From positions 6,138,001-6,202,000 of the forward strand of contig NZ_CP106798.1 of the NCBI RefSeq assembly GCF_025642155.1: a DNA stretch of 64,000 nucleotides, read 5' to 3'. This DNA is from Streptomyces sp. HUAS 15-9 (GTDB lineage: Bacteria; Actinomycetota; Actinomycetes; Streptomycetales; Streptomycetaceae). The translations under genes were made by a program, and so were the position numbers. Each line of letters starts with the position of its first letter. Within the stretch, counting starts at the first letter, position 1. This document shows positions 37,193 to 45,051 of the stretch, one piece after another. Below the pieces are notes generated by a model. That model was not told where the DNA came from and did no database searches. It saw nothing but the letters and a program-made list of their open reading frames with translations.

Positions 37193-38871
37193 ATCCGTAC
37201 GAGTACGCCGCCACCCACGGCCCCCGGGCCGGCGACCGGATCCGCCTCGGTGACTCGGGCCTCACCGTCCGGGTGGAGTCCGACGCCCAGCGGTACGGCG
37301 ACGAGTTCCTGGCCGGATTCGGCAAGACCGCCCGGGACGGGCTGCACCTGAAAGCCGCCACCGTCCGCGAGACGTGTGACGTCGTGATCAGCAACGTCGT
37401 CGTGATCGACTCGGTGCAGGGCATCCGGAAGGTCTCCATCGGCATCCGCGAGGGACGCATCCACGCGATCGGGCGGGCCGGGAACCCCGACACCCTCGAC
37501 GGGGTCGACGTCGTCGTCGGCACCGGCACGTCCATCGTGTCCGGCGAGGGGCTGATCGCCACCGCCGGTGCCGTGGACACGCATGTCCATCTGCTGTCCC
37601 CGCGCGTCATGGAGGCCTCGCTTGCCTCCGGCGTGACCACGATCATCGGACAGGAGTTCGGGCCGGTGTGGGGGGTCGGGGTCAACTCGCCGTGGGCGCT
37701 GCGGCACGCGTTCAACGCCTTCGACGCCTGGCCGGTCAACATCGGGTTCCTCGGCCGCGGGTCGTCGTCCCGCTCCGCGCCCCTCGTCGAGGCCCTCGCC
37801 GAGGGCGGCGCGTGCGGCTTCAAGGTGCACGAGGACATGGGTGCCCACACCCGCGCCCTGGACACGGCGCTGCGGGTCGCCGAGGAGCACGACGTCCAGG
37901 TCGCCCTGCACAGCGACGGACTGAACGAGTGCCTGTCCGTCGAGGACACCCTGCGCGTCCTGGAGGGCCGTACGATCCACGCCTTCCACATCGAGGGCTG
38001 CGGCGGCGGACACGTGCCCAACGTGCTGAAGATGGCGGGCGTGCCGAACGTCATCGGCTCCTCCACCAACCCGACCCTGCCCTTCGGCCGGGACGCGGTC
38101 GCCGAGCACTACGGCATGATCGTCTCCGTCCACGACCTGAAGACCGACCTGCCCGGCGACGCCGCCATGGCCCGCGACCGCATCCGGGCCGGGACCATGG
38201 GCGCCGAGGACGTGCTGCACGACCTGGGCGCGATCGGCATCACCTCGTCGGACGCGCAGGGCATGGGCCGGGCGGGGGAGACGGTGCGCCGTACCTTCGC
38301 GATGGCCGGGAAGATGAAGGCCGAGCTGGGCCCGATGGAGGGCGACGGCGAGGGCGACGACAACGCCCGCGTGCTGCGCTACATCGCCAAGCTGACCATC
38401 AACCCCGCCCTCGCGCACGGCCTCGCGCACGAGGTCGGCTCGATCGAGGCCGGCAAGCTCGCCGACATCGTGCTGTGGCGCCCGGAGTTCTTCGGTGCCA
38501 AGCCGCAGCTCGTCCTCAAGGCCGGCTTCCCGGCGTACGGCGTGACCGGCGACCCCAACGCGGCCACCGACACCTGCGAACCCCTGGTGCTGGGCCCGCA
38601 GTTCGGGGCGCACGGCGCCACGCCCGCCGACCTCTCCGTCGCCTTCGTCGCCCGCGCCGCCCTGGACCAGGGCAACGACTCGATGCCGACGCGCAGAAGA
38701 AGGGTCGCCGTCCGCGGCACCCGGGGCATCGGCCCCGCCGACCTGCGCCTCAACTCCCGCACCGGAACCGTCGACGTGGACGGGCGCACCGGACTGGTCA
38801 CCCTCGACGGCGACCCGCTCGCCTCGGAACCCGCCGATTCGGTCTCCCTCAACCGCCTCTACTTCCTCTAA
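37189..38871 (+). CDS. urease alpha-subunit-like metallohydrolase with altered active-site flap
   Basis: 560 residues, UreC-like over the full length. The metal ligands are kept: H132 and H134 (DTHVH), carbamylated-lysine candidate K212 and H214 (GFKVHEDMG), H241 (ALHSDG), H267 (FHIEG) and D355 (SSDAQGMGR). The flap differs: canonical MVCHHL reads IVSVHDL, so the conserved cysteine is V314 while H315 remains. The conserved GTxATTCTPG segment near residues 155-170 is replaced by a shorter GVGVNSP stretch, and LHSDTLNE reads LHSDGLNE. These changes border the substrate pocket. With agmatine deiminase 11 bases downstream, a substituted urea such as N-carbamoylputrescine is a candidate substrate (inference). 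Annotation as plain urease is the alternative. Confidence 0.88.
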   Translation: MNPYEYAATHGPRAGDRIRLGDSGLTVRVESDAQRYGDEFLAGFGKTARDGLHLKAATVRETCDVVISNVVVIDSVQGIRKVSIGIREGRIHAIGRAGNPDTLDGVDVVVGTGTSIVSGEGLIATAGAVDTHVHLLSPRVMEASLASGVTTIIGQEFGPVWGVGVNSPWALRHAFNAFDAWPVNIGFLGRGSSSRSAPLVEALAEGGACGFKVHEDMGAHTRALDTALRVAEEHDVQVALHSDGLNECLSVEDTLRVLEGRTIHAFHIEGCGGGHVPNVLKMAGVPNVIGSSTNPTLPFGRDAVAEHYGMIVSVHDLKTDLPGDAAMARDRIRAGTMGAEDVLHDLGAIGITSSDAQGMGRAGETVRRTFAMAGKMKAELGPMEGDGEGDDNARVLRYIAKLTINPALAHGLAHEVGSIEAGKLADIVLWRPEFFGAKPQLVLKAGFPAYGVTGDPNAATDTCEPLVLGPQFGAHGATPADLSVAFVARAALDQGNDSMPTRRRRVAVRGTRGIGPADLRLNSRTGTVDVDGRTGLVTLDGDPLASEPADSVSLNRLYFL

Positions 38872-38882
38872 GGACCCGCGAC

Positions 38883-39920
38883 ATGACCACCCCCGCAGCC
38901 GACGGCTTCCGCATGCCCGCCGAGTGGACCCCGCACGAGCGCACCTGGATGGCGTGGCCGAGCCCCAACCCCACCTTCGACGACCCGGACGACCTCGCCG
39001 CCTCCCGCACCGCCTGGGCGTCGGTGGCCCGCACCGTCCGCCGCTTCGAACCGGTGACGGTCGTGTGCGGCCCCGGACAGTCCACCGAGGCCCGCACGCT
39101 CCTCGGCCCGGACATCGACACCGTGGAGCGCGACCTCGACGACGCCTGGATGCGCGACATCGGTCCCACCTTCCTGACCAACAGCGGTGAACTCGCCGCC
39201 GTGGACTGGACGTTCAACGGCTGGGGCGCCCAGAGCTGGGCCCGCTGGGAGCACGACGCGAAGATCGCCTCGTACGTCTCCGACCTCGCGGGGGCGCGGA
39301 CGTACGCCTCGCGGCTGGTCAACGAGGGCGGCGCGATCCATGTCGACGGCGAGGGGACGGTGCTGCTGACGGAGACGGTCCAGCTCGGCCCCGAGCGCAA
39401 CCCGGGCTGGTCGCGCGAGGAGGTCGAGGCCGAGATCCACGCCCACCTCGGCACCCGCAAGGCGATCTGGCTGCCCTGCGGCCTCACCGGCGACTATCCC
39501 CCGCACGGCTTCGGCACCCTCGGCCATGTCGACATCGTCGCCGCGTTCGCCCGCCCCGGCGTCGTGGTCGCCCACCACCAGCCGGACCCGGCACACCCCG
39601 ACCACGAGGTGACCCGGGAGGTCATCGGCATCCTGCGTGCCCAGACGGACGCGCACGGTCGCCGCCTGGAGGTCGTCGAGGTGCCCGCCCCGACCGTCCT
39701 GGAGGCCGACGGCCACTGGGCCGACTACTCCTACATCAACCACTACCTCTGCAACGACGGCGTCGTGCTCTGCGCCTTCGACGACCCGCGCGACGAGCAG
39801 GCCGCCGGCATCTTCCGCCGCCTCTTCCCGGAGCGGACGGTGACACTCGTGGACGCCCGTACGATCTTCTCCGGTGGCGGTGGCATCCACTGCATCACTC
39901 AGCAGCAGCCCAAGGTCTGA
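38883..39920 (+). CDS. aguA: agmatine deiminase
   Basis: 345 residues of the agmatine deiminase/PAD-like guanidino-modifying family. It hydrolyses agmatine to N-carbamoylputrescine and ammonia. Seen: RTWMAWPSPNPTF, the DDAWMRDIGPTF signature, LVNEGGAIHVDGEG, GTLGHVDIVAAF and catalytic Cys 337 in GGGGIHCITQQQP. Eleven bases after the urease-like gene and 17 before tetR, so all are in one operon. No carbamoylputrescine amidase (AguB, nitrilase type) is seen in the window. Confidence 0.94.
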   Translation: MTTPAADGFRMPAEWTPHERTWMAWPSPNPTFDDPDDLAASRTAWASVARTVRRFEPVTVVCGPGQSTEARTLLGPDIDTVERDLDDAWMRDIGPTFLTNSGELAAVDWTFNGWGAQSWARWEHDAKIASYVSDLAGARTYASRLVNEGGAIHVDGEGTVLLTETVQLGPERNPGWSREEVEAEIHAHLGTRKAIWLPCGLTGDYPPHGFGTLGHVDIVAAFARPGVVVAHHQPDPAHPDHEVTREVIGILRAQTDAHGRRLEVVEVPAPTVLEADGHWADYSYINHYLCNDGVVLCAFDDPRDEQAAGIFRRLFPERTVTLVDARTIFSGGGGIHCITQQQPKV

Positions 39921-39937
39921 CAGCACAGGAGCAGCAG

Positions 39938-40549
39938 ATGGCAGGTGCGGCCCGTGCGCGCAAGAACGCCCCGCCGCGCGAGGAGGTCCTCGCCGCCGCC
40001 ATGGGCATGATCGCCGAGCGTGGTCTGGAGAAGCTCACCATGGCGGCGCTGGGTCGTGCGGTCGGTATGAGCAGTGGCCATCTTCTGTACTACTTCCACT
40101 CCAAGGACGAACTGCTGCTCCAGGCCCTGGAGTGGAGCGAGGGCAGGCTGGGCGTCGAGCGCGGGCGGCTGCTCCTGCGCGGGGTCCCGGCCCGGGAGCG
40201 CCTGGACGCCTATGTGGACCTGTACGTTCCCGACGGGCACCGTGACCCGCACTGGACCCTGTGGCTGGAGGTCTGGAACCGCTCGCAGAACGCCGACGAC
40301 AACGCCCGCGACCGCCAGGCCGCCATCGAGGGCGCCTGGCACCGCGACCTCGTCGCCCTGATCGCGGAGGGCATCTCGCGCGGCGAGTTCCGCCCCGTCG
40401 ACGCCGACCGCTTCGCCGCCCGGCTGCGCGCCCTGCTCGACGGCTTCTCCATCCATGTCGCGGTCGGGCTGCGCGGCACGGACCGCGAGCAGATCATGAC
40501 CCATGTGCGCGAGTTCATCGCGGACGCCCTGCTCGCCCCCGGCGCCTGA
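39938..40549 (+). CDS. TetR-family regulator (BetI-like), last gene of the urease-like/agmatine operon
   Basis: 203 residues. Helix-turn-helix: EEVLAAAMGMIAERGLEKL then VGMSSGHLLYYFHSKDELLLQALEW. The C-terminal domain resembles the BetI-type ligand domain (DPHWTLWLEVWNRSQNADDNARDRQAAIEGAWHRDLVALI). Start behind AGGAGC, 17 bases after aguA. Self-regulation through the palindromes before ureAB is likely; agmatine, putrescine or carbamoylputrescine are natural guesses for the ligand. Confidence 0.93.
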   Translation: MAGAARARKNAPPREEVLAAAMGMIAERGLEKLTMAALGRAVGMSSGHLLYYFHSKDELLLQALEWSEGRLGVERGRLLLRGVPARERLDAYVDLYVPDGHRDPHWTLWLEVWNRSQNADDNARDRQAAIEGAWHRDLVALIAEGISRGEFRPVDADRFAARLRALLDGFSIHVAVGLRGTDREQIMTHVREFIADALLAPGA

Positions 40550-40650
40550 CGCCGCCCGAACGGGACATGAGAGACGAGCGGGACGCTTCGTACGTACCGC
40601 ATCCTGAGACAACCGGTGAGTCGGAGACGGGGCTGTGCCAGACTGCCCCC

Positions 40651-40701
40651 GTGCTCACGTTCGCCATGATTATTGGCAGCAGGCGCGCCGGTCCGCAGTG
40701 A
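40651..40701 (+). CDS. cimA leader peptide with tandem Ile codons
   Basis: 16 codons if read from GTG 40651 or 11 from ATG 40666 (MIIGSRRAGPQ), stop at 40699-40701. Two adjacent ATT isoleucine codons stand out because ATT is very rare in this genome. CAGACT six bases before the GTG resembles a -10 box, so the leader could be translated leaderless; no clear ribosome site is seen for either start. An antiterminator-like hairpin and a T-run terminator follow. Isoleucine sensing suits a gene for citramalate synthase. Confidence 0.7.
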   Translation: MLTFAMIIGSRRAGPQ

Positions 40702-40782
40702 CCACCACGTACGACCAGGTACGGGTGGCCACCGTCGTCCTAGACCCGCGCGCAGACCTCTCGCACCCGCGAGGGGTTTTTT
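40702..40782 (+). promoter_or_regulatory. cimA attenuator: hairpin plus intrinsic terminator
   Basis: First hairpin: CCACC-a-CGTAC (40702-40712) with GTACGGGTGG (40719-40728), directly after the leader stop. Terminator: CCTCTCGC (40757-40764) with GCGAGGGG (40769-40776), loop ACCC, then six Ts (40777-40782). The ATG of cimA is 110 bases further on. The layout mirrors the ilvB attenuator in this same window. Confidence 0.82.
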
Positions 40783-40891
40783 CGTTTTCCTGGCCCACCT
40801 TCAGCCGGGGGCGGAGCGCGAGGGAGTATGGAGGGACGGTGGAGCCGGTCATTCCGGTAAGACCGAGATTGAACACAGGAGCCTTGAGACC

Positions 40892-42496
40892 ATGACCGCA
40901 ACCAGCGAGCTCGACGATTCGTTCCACGTCTTCGACACCACGCTGCGCGACGGCGCGCAGCGCGAGGGCATCAACCTCACCGTCGCGGACAAGCTCGCCA
41001 TCGCACGGCACCTGGACGACTTCGGCGTGGGCTTCATCGAGGGCGGCTGGCCCGGGGCCAACCCGCGGGACACCGAGTTCTTCGCCCGCGCCCAGCAGGA
41101 GATCGACTTCAAGAACGCCCAGCTGGTCGCCTTCGGCGCCACCCGCCGGGCGGGCGCGAAGGCCGCGGACGACCCGCAGGTCAAGGCGCTGCTGGAGTCC
41201 GGCGCCCCGGTGATCACCCTGGTCGCCAAGTCGCACGACCGGCATGTGGAACTGGCGCTGCGCACCACGCTCGACGAGAACCTGGAAATGGTCCGGGACA
41301 CCGTGTCCTACCTGCGCGAGCAGGGCCGCCAGGTGTTCGTCGACTGCGAGCACTTCTTCGACGGCTACCGGGCGAACCCGGAGTACGCGAAGGCGGTCGT
41401 CCGGGCGGCCTCGGAGGCCGGCGCCGACGTGGTCATCCTCTGCGACACCAACGGCGGCATGCTCCCGGCCCAGGTCCAGGCCGTGGTCTCGACGGTCCTC
41501 GTGGACACCGGCGCCCGGCTCGGCATCCACGCCCAGGACGACACCGGCTGCGCGGTCGCCAACACCCTCGCGGCGGTGGACGCGGGCGCCACCCATGTGC
41601 AGTGCACGGCGAACGGCTACGGCGAGCGCGTCGGCAACGCCAACCTCTTCCCGGTCGTGGCGGCGCTGGAGCTCAAGTACGGCAAGAAGGTCCTGCCGGA
41701 GGGCCGGCTCCGCGAGATGACCCGCATCTCGCACGCCATCGCCGAGGTCGTCAACCTCACTCCCTCCACCCATCAGCCGTACGTGGGTGTCTCCGCGTTC
41801 GCCCACAAGGCGGGCCTGCACGCCTCCGCGATCAAGGTCGACCCGGACCTGTACCAGCACATCGCCCCCGAGCAGGTCGGCAACACCATGCGGATGCTGG
41901 TCTCCGACATGGCGGGCCGCGCCTCGGTCGAGCTCAAGGGCAAGGAGCTCGGCGTCGACCTCGGCGGCGACCGCGAGCTGGTCGGCCGGGTGGTCGAGCG
42001 CGTGAAGGAGCGCGAGCTCCAGGGCTACACGTACGAGGCGGCGGACGCCTCCTTCGAACTCCTGCTGCGCGCCGAGGTCGAGGGCAAGCCCCTGAAGTAC
42101 TTCCAGGTCGAGTCCTGGCGCGCCATCGTCGAGGACCGCCCCGACGGCACCCACGCCAACGAGGCCACGGTCAAGCTCTGGGCCAAGAGCGAGCGCATCG
42201 TCGCGACGGCGGAGGGCAACGGCCCGGTCAACGCCCTGGACCGGGCCCTGCGCGTCGCCCTGGAGAAGATCTACCCCCAGCTGGCCAAGCTGGACCTCGT
42301 CGACTACAAGGTCCGCATCCTGGAGGGCGTGCACGGCACCCAGTCCACCACCCGGGTCCTGATCTCCACCTCCGACGGCACGGGCGAGTGGTCCACGGTG
42401 GGCGTCGCGGAGAACGTCATCGCCGCCTCCTGGCAGGCCCTGGAGGACGCCTACACGTACGGCCTGCTGCGGGCCGGCGTGGAGCCCGCCCAGTGA
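40892..42496 (+). CDS. cimA: (R)-citramalate synthase
   Basis: 534 residues. N-terminal HMGL/DRE-TIM barrel with DTTLRDGAQREGINLTVADKLAIARHLDD, metal-binding DTTLRDG aspartate and HAQDDTGCAVANT histidine motif. The C-terminal region from about residue 390 is the LeuA-type dimerisation and allosteric domain (VNALDRALRVALEKIYPQL...KVRILEGVHGTQSTTRVLI). It condenses pyruvate with acetyl-CoA to citramalate, a threonine-independent route to isoleucine. The isoleucine-type leader upstream supports this over 2-isopropylmalate synthase. GGAG precedes the ATG. Confidence 0.93.
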   Translation: MTATSELDDSFHVFDTTLRDGAQREGINLTVADKLAIARHLDDFGVGFIEGGWPGANPRDTEFFARAQQEIDFKNAQLVAFGATRRAGAKAADDPQVKALLESGAPVITLVAKSHDRHVELALRTTLDENLEMVRDTVSYLREQGRQVFVDCEHFFDGYRANPEYAKAVVRAASEAGADVVILCDTNGGMLPAQVQAVVSTVLVDTGARLGIHAQDDTGCAVANTLAAVDAGATHVQCTANGYGERVGNANLFPVVAALELKYGKKVLPEGRLREMTRISHAIAEVVNLTPSTHQPYVGVSAFAHKAGLHASAIKVDPDLYQHIAPEQVGNTMRMLVSDMAGRASVELKGKELGVDLGGDRELVGRVVERVKERELQGYTYEAADASFELLLRAEVEGKPLKYFQVESWRAIVEDRPDGTHANEATVKLWAKSERIVATAEGNGPVNALDRALRVALEKIYPQLAKLDLVDYKVRILEGVHGTQSTTRVLISTSDGTGEWSTVGVAENVIAASWQALEDAYTYGLLRAGVEPAQ

Positions 42497-42503
42497 CCGG
42501 TGC

Positions 42504-42992
42504 TCAGCAGGAGTCCTCGGCGAGCCTCTCGAACTCGCCGAGGCTCATCGCCCGGCCGTCGGCCCAGACCCGGCCGGGCTTCAGCCGGGCGATCCGGGCG
42601 GTGGTGAACTCGACGACCCCGTTGTAGGAGTCGCCGGCGACGTAGTGGCCGAAGGCCAGCGAGTACCGGTGCTCCGGCAGCAGCCGCTGCGCGCCCCGGT
42701 GCCGGGCCCGCCAGGCGTGAGGCGGCGAGAAGAGCGGGAACTCGGCGTCCCCGCTCAGCTTCTCCTTCCGCACGTCCCACCCGGTGGTGACCGGCCCGTC
42801 CTCGGCCCCCTCCGCCCACCCGTCGAGCGACGGCGTCCGGTAACTGTCGCTCCCACAGGGCCGGATCAGCGCGTACGGCACCCCGTCCGCCCCCATCCGG
42901 ACCCCGGCCAGGGGCAGATCGACGGCGGCACACCCGCTGAGCAGCAGCGCCCCGGCGACGATGCCCACCGCTGCCGCACCGGCACGTCTCAT
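42504..42992 (-). CDS. small lipoprotein of unknown function
   Basis: 162 residues with a lipoprotein signal peptide ending LLLSGC (Cys 21). The mature part has two more cysteines (IRPCGSD and the C-terminal residue), which could form a disulfide outside the cell. The family is unrecognised. It ends 8 bases after cimA in the opposite direction and starts 36 bases from the glycosidase on the same strand, so it could be co-transcribed with it. Confidence 0.8.
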   Translation of the reverse strand: MRRAGAAAVGIVAGALLLSGCAAVDLPLAGVRMGADGVPYALIRPCGSDSYRTPSLDGWAEGAEDGPVTTGWDVRKEKLSGDAEFPLFSPPHAWRARHRGAQRLLPEHRYSLAFGHYVAGDSYNGVVEFTTARIARLKPGRVWADGRAMSLGEFERLAEDSC

Positions 42993-43027
42993 GTCCCGTC
43001 CCCCTCACGGACGGGACACGACCCGTC

Positions 43028-44893
43028 CTACTGCAACCGCCACTTCTGGTTGGCGGCCCCGGTGCACGACCAGATCTGTGCCCGTGCCCCGTTCGCCGAC
43101 GAGTTGTCCGTCACGTCGAGGCACTTGTTTGCCGCCGTGTTCACGACATCACCGGTGGAGGAGTTGTACGACCACCGTTGTGCACCGGTCCCGTTGCAGT
43201 CGTACAACTGCGTCTTCGCCCCGTCGGCGGTCGAACCCGACGTCACGTCGAGGCACTTGCCCAGTGCCCTGACCGAACCGTCGGCCGCCACGGTCCACTG
43301 CTGGGCCGCGGTGCCGTTGCAGTCGTAGAGCTGCACCGCCGTACCGTTGGCGCTCGACGCGCCCGCCACGTCCAGGCACTTGCCGGCGAGCCCGATGAAC
43401 GCTCCCGACCTGTCGCCCCCGCCCGACTGCGTGCCCGACCAGGTGAAGGTGGCCGACGTCTTGCCGGGCAGCGAGTAAGTCGCGTGCTGCGAACCCCAGT
43501 TGATCGTGATCGTCTTCGCGGCGGACGCGTCGTTGTAGGCGATCAGCGCCTTCGAACCGTCCGGGTTGCGCCAGGCCACGTTCGGGACCGATGACGAGGC
43601 CGTCGAGGCGATCCGCTGGGCTCCCGACCGTACGAACTTGGTCAGGTGACCCATCGTGTAGTACTCGACCGTGTAGTCGACCGTCCCGCTCTGCCCGTCC
43701 CCGTTGTGCACGGTGATCAGGCCGGTGCAGGTGCCGCAACCCCCGTTGTGCGGGCCCTTGTTCTGGTCCACGGCCAGCGACCACTTCGTCACCGACTTCG
43801 CCCAGTTCCGGGTGTAGTCCACGATGTCGAGCATGTCCTCGCGCTGCTGGTCGGCGATCCAGGTGCCGCCCGAGTGCTCGGTGCCGAAGGCGTCCAGCGA
43901 GGGGTACTGGTCGTGCACGGACGTCTGCTTGCCGACGTCACCGCCGTAGCCGTGCCAGGCGATCCCGCCGAAGTTCGGGTGGTTGCGGATCGCCGCGTCG
44001 TCGACCGACCGGGCGGCGTAGGAGTCGTAGACGTCCCAGTTCCAGTCGTGCGCCAGCACCTTCGTCTTCAGCCCCGCCGACTGGAGCTTCGGCAGCAGCT
44101 CGCTCTTCAAGAAGTACGCCAGACCGCTCGCGTTCCAGCTCATCGACGGGTAGCCGGAACAGCAGGTCGGCTCGTTCTGCGGGGTCACGTACGAGACGTC
44201 GACGCCCTGGTCCCGGTACGCCTGGAGGTACTTCACGAAGTACGAGGCGTACGCCCCGTAGTCCTCCGCCTTCAGCCAGCCCCCGTTGAGGGAGCCACTG
44301 TCCTTCATCCAGGCCGGTGCCGTCCAGGGCGAGGCCATCACCGTCAGGGACGGGTTCAGCTGGAGCGCCTGCTTCGTCAGCGGGACGACGTCCGCGAGGT
44401 CGTGCGCGATCGAGAACTTCGCCAGGGAGGGGTCGCTCTGCCCGGCCGGCACGTCGTCGTACGTGTACCCGTACCGCGCCAGATCCGAGGCGCCCATCGG
44501 ATTGCGCAGGAACGACAGCCCGATCCCGTCCGTCGGCGAGAACAGCTTCCGCATGGTCGCGTCCCGGGTCGACTGCGACAGCGCCCCGCTGCCGTTCATC
44601 AGCCAGGCCGCGGTGTCCGTGAAGGACGCGCCGCCCCCGGTGAAGCTCTGGTAGCGGGTGTTCTCGTCGACGGTGATGTTCTCGCCGCCGCCTCCGGCAC
44701 CGGACTGGAAGGCGAACGGCGTCTGCGCCTGGAGCCCGCGGACCACATGGCGTCCGGCGTCGTCGTCGGTGGTGGTCAGCCAGGCGGTGACCTGCTCGCC
44801 GGCCGCGTGCGCGGGGGGTACGGCCGCGGTGAAGCCCGCCGCGGTGAGCAGTCCGGCCAACAGCAGCCGGACCGTGGGAGGTGTTCTTCGCAT
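43028..44893 (-). CDS. secreted GH30-family glycosidase with ricin-type lectin domain
   Basis: 621 residues. Signal peptide 1-30 (cleavage after PPAHA). The catalytic domain is GH30 (glucosylceramidase/endo-beta-1,6-glucanase type): QSFTGGGASFTDTAAWLM, acid/base E241 in VTPQNEP and nucleophile E339 in FGTEHSGG. A beta-sandwich follows to about residue 485. The last 130 residues are a ricin B trefoil with three QxW-type repeats (GKCLDVAGASSANGTAVQLY, AQQW, AQRW, NQKW). It is probably an extracellular enzyme on beta-glucans or beta-glucosides. Divergent from a GH3 enzyme, sharing an operator. Confidence 0.94.
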   Translation of the reverse strand: MRRTPPTVRLLLAGLLTAAGFTAAVPPAHAAGEQVTAWLTTTDDDAGRHVVRGLQAQTPFAFQSGAGGGGENITVDENTRYQSFTGGGASFTDTAAWLMNGSGALSQSTRDATMRKLFSPTDGIGLSFLRNPMGASDLARYGYTYDDVPAGQSDPSLAKFSIAHDLADVVPLTKQALQLNPSLTVMASPWTAPAWMKDSGSLNGGWLKAEDYGAYASYFVKYLQAYRDQGVDVSYVTPQNEPTCCSGYPSMSWNASGLAYFLKSELLPKLQSAGLKTKVLAHDWNWDVYDSYAARSVDDAAIRNHPNFGGIAWHGYGGDVGKQTSVHDQYPSLDAFGTEHSGGTWIADQQREDMLDIVDYTRNWAKSVTKWSLAVDQNKGPHNGGCGTCTGLITVHNGDGQSGTVDYTVEYYTMGHLTKFVRSGAQRIASTASSSVPNVAWRNPDGSKALIAYNDASAAKTITINWGSQHATYSLPGKTSATFTWSGTQSGGGDRSGAFIGLAGKCLDVAGASSANGTAVQLYDCNGTAAQQWTVAADGSVRALGKCLDVTSGSTADGAKTQLYDCNGTGAQRWSYNSSTGDVVNTAANKCLDVTDNSSANGARAQIWSCTGAANQKWRLQ

Positions 44894-44972
44894 TCTGCGC
44901 AGCCCTTCTCGTGGGGGACAACAAGCCTGTCGCAGAGGGGATTTGGACCCGAATCCGTGCTGACGTGACGTC

Positions 44973-45025
44973 TTGACGGGCTTCCGGGGCGCTAGTTAAC
45001 TCATGACGTGAGCTAAGTCATGAGT
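44973..45025 (+). promoter_or_regulatory. promoter and palindromic operator of the GH3/GH30 pair
   Basis: TTGACG (44973-44978) and TTAACT (44996-45001), 17 bases apart, form a good promoter toward the GH3 gene. A perfect 9-bp inverted repeat, ACTCATGAC (44999-45007) and GTCATGAGT (45017-45025) with a 9-base spacer, overlaps the -10 box and expected start site. This is the position of a repressor operator, likely a sugar-responsive regulator encoded elsewhere. Confidence 0.7.
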
Positions 45026-45051
45026 GAACCACGAGAGCCAAGGGAAGGTCC

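Noticed and set aside
37189..38871. Ordinary urease annotation
   Set aside because: Kept only as an alternative: the flap cysteine, a pocket segment and accessory genes are missing, so urea as substrate is not assumed.
40892..42496. 2-isopropylmalate synthase (leuA)
   Set aside because: Length and the Ile-type leader fit citramalate synthase better.
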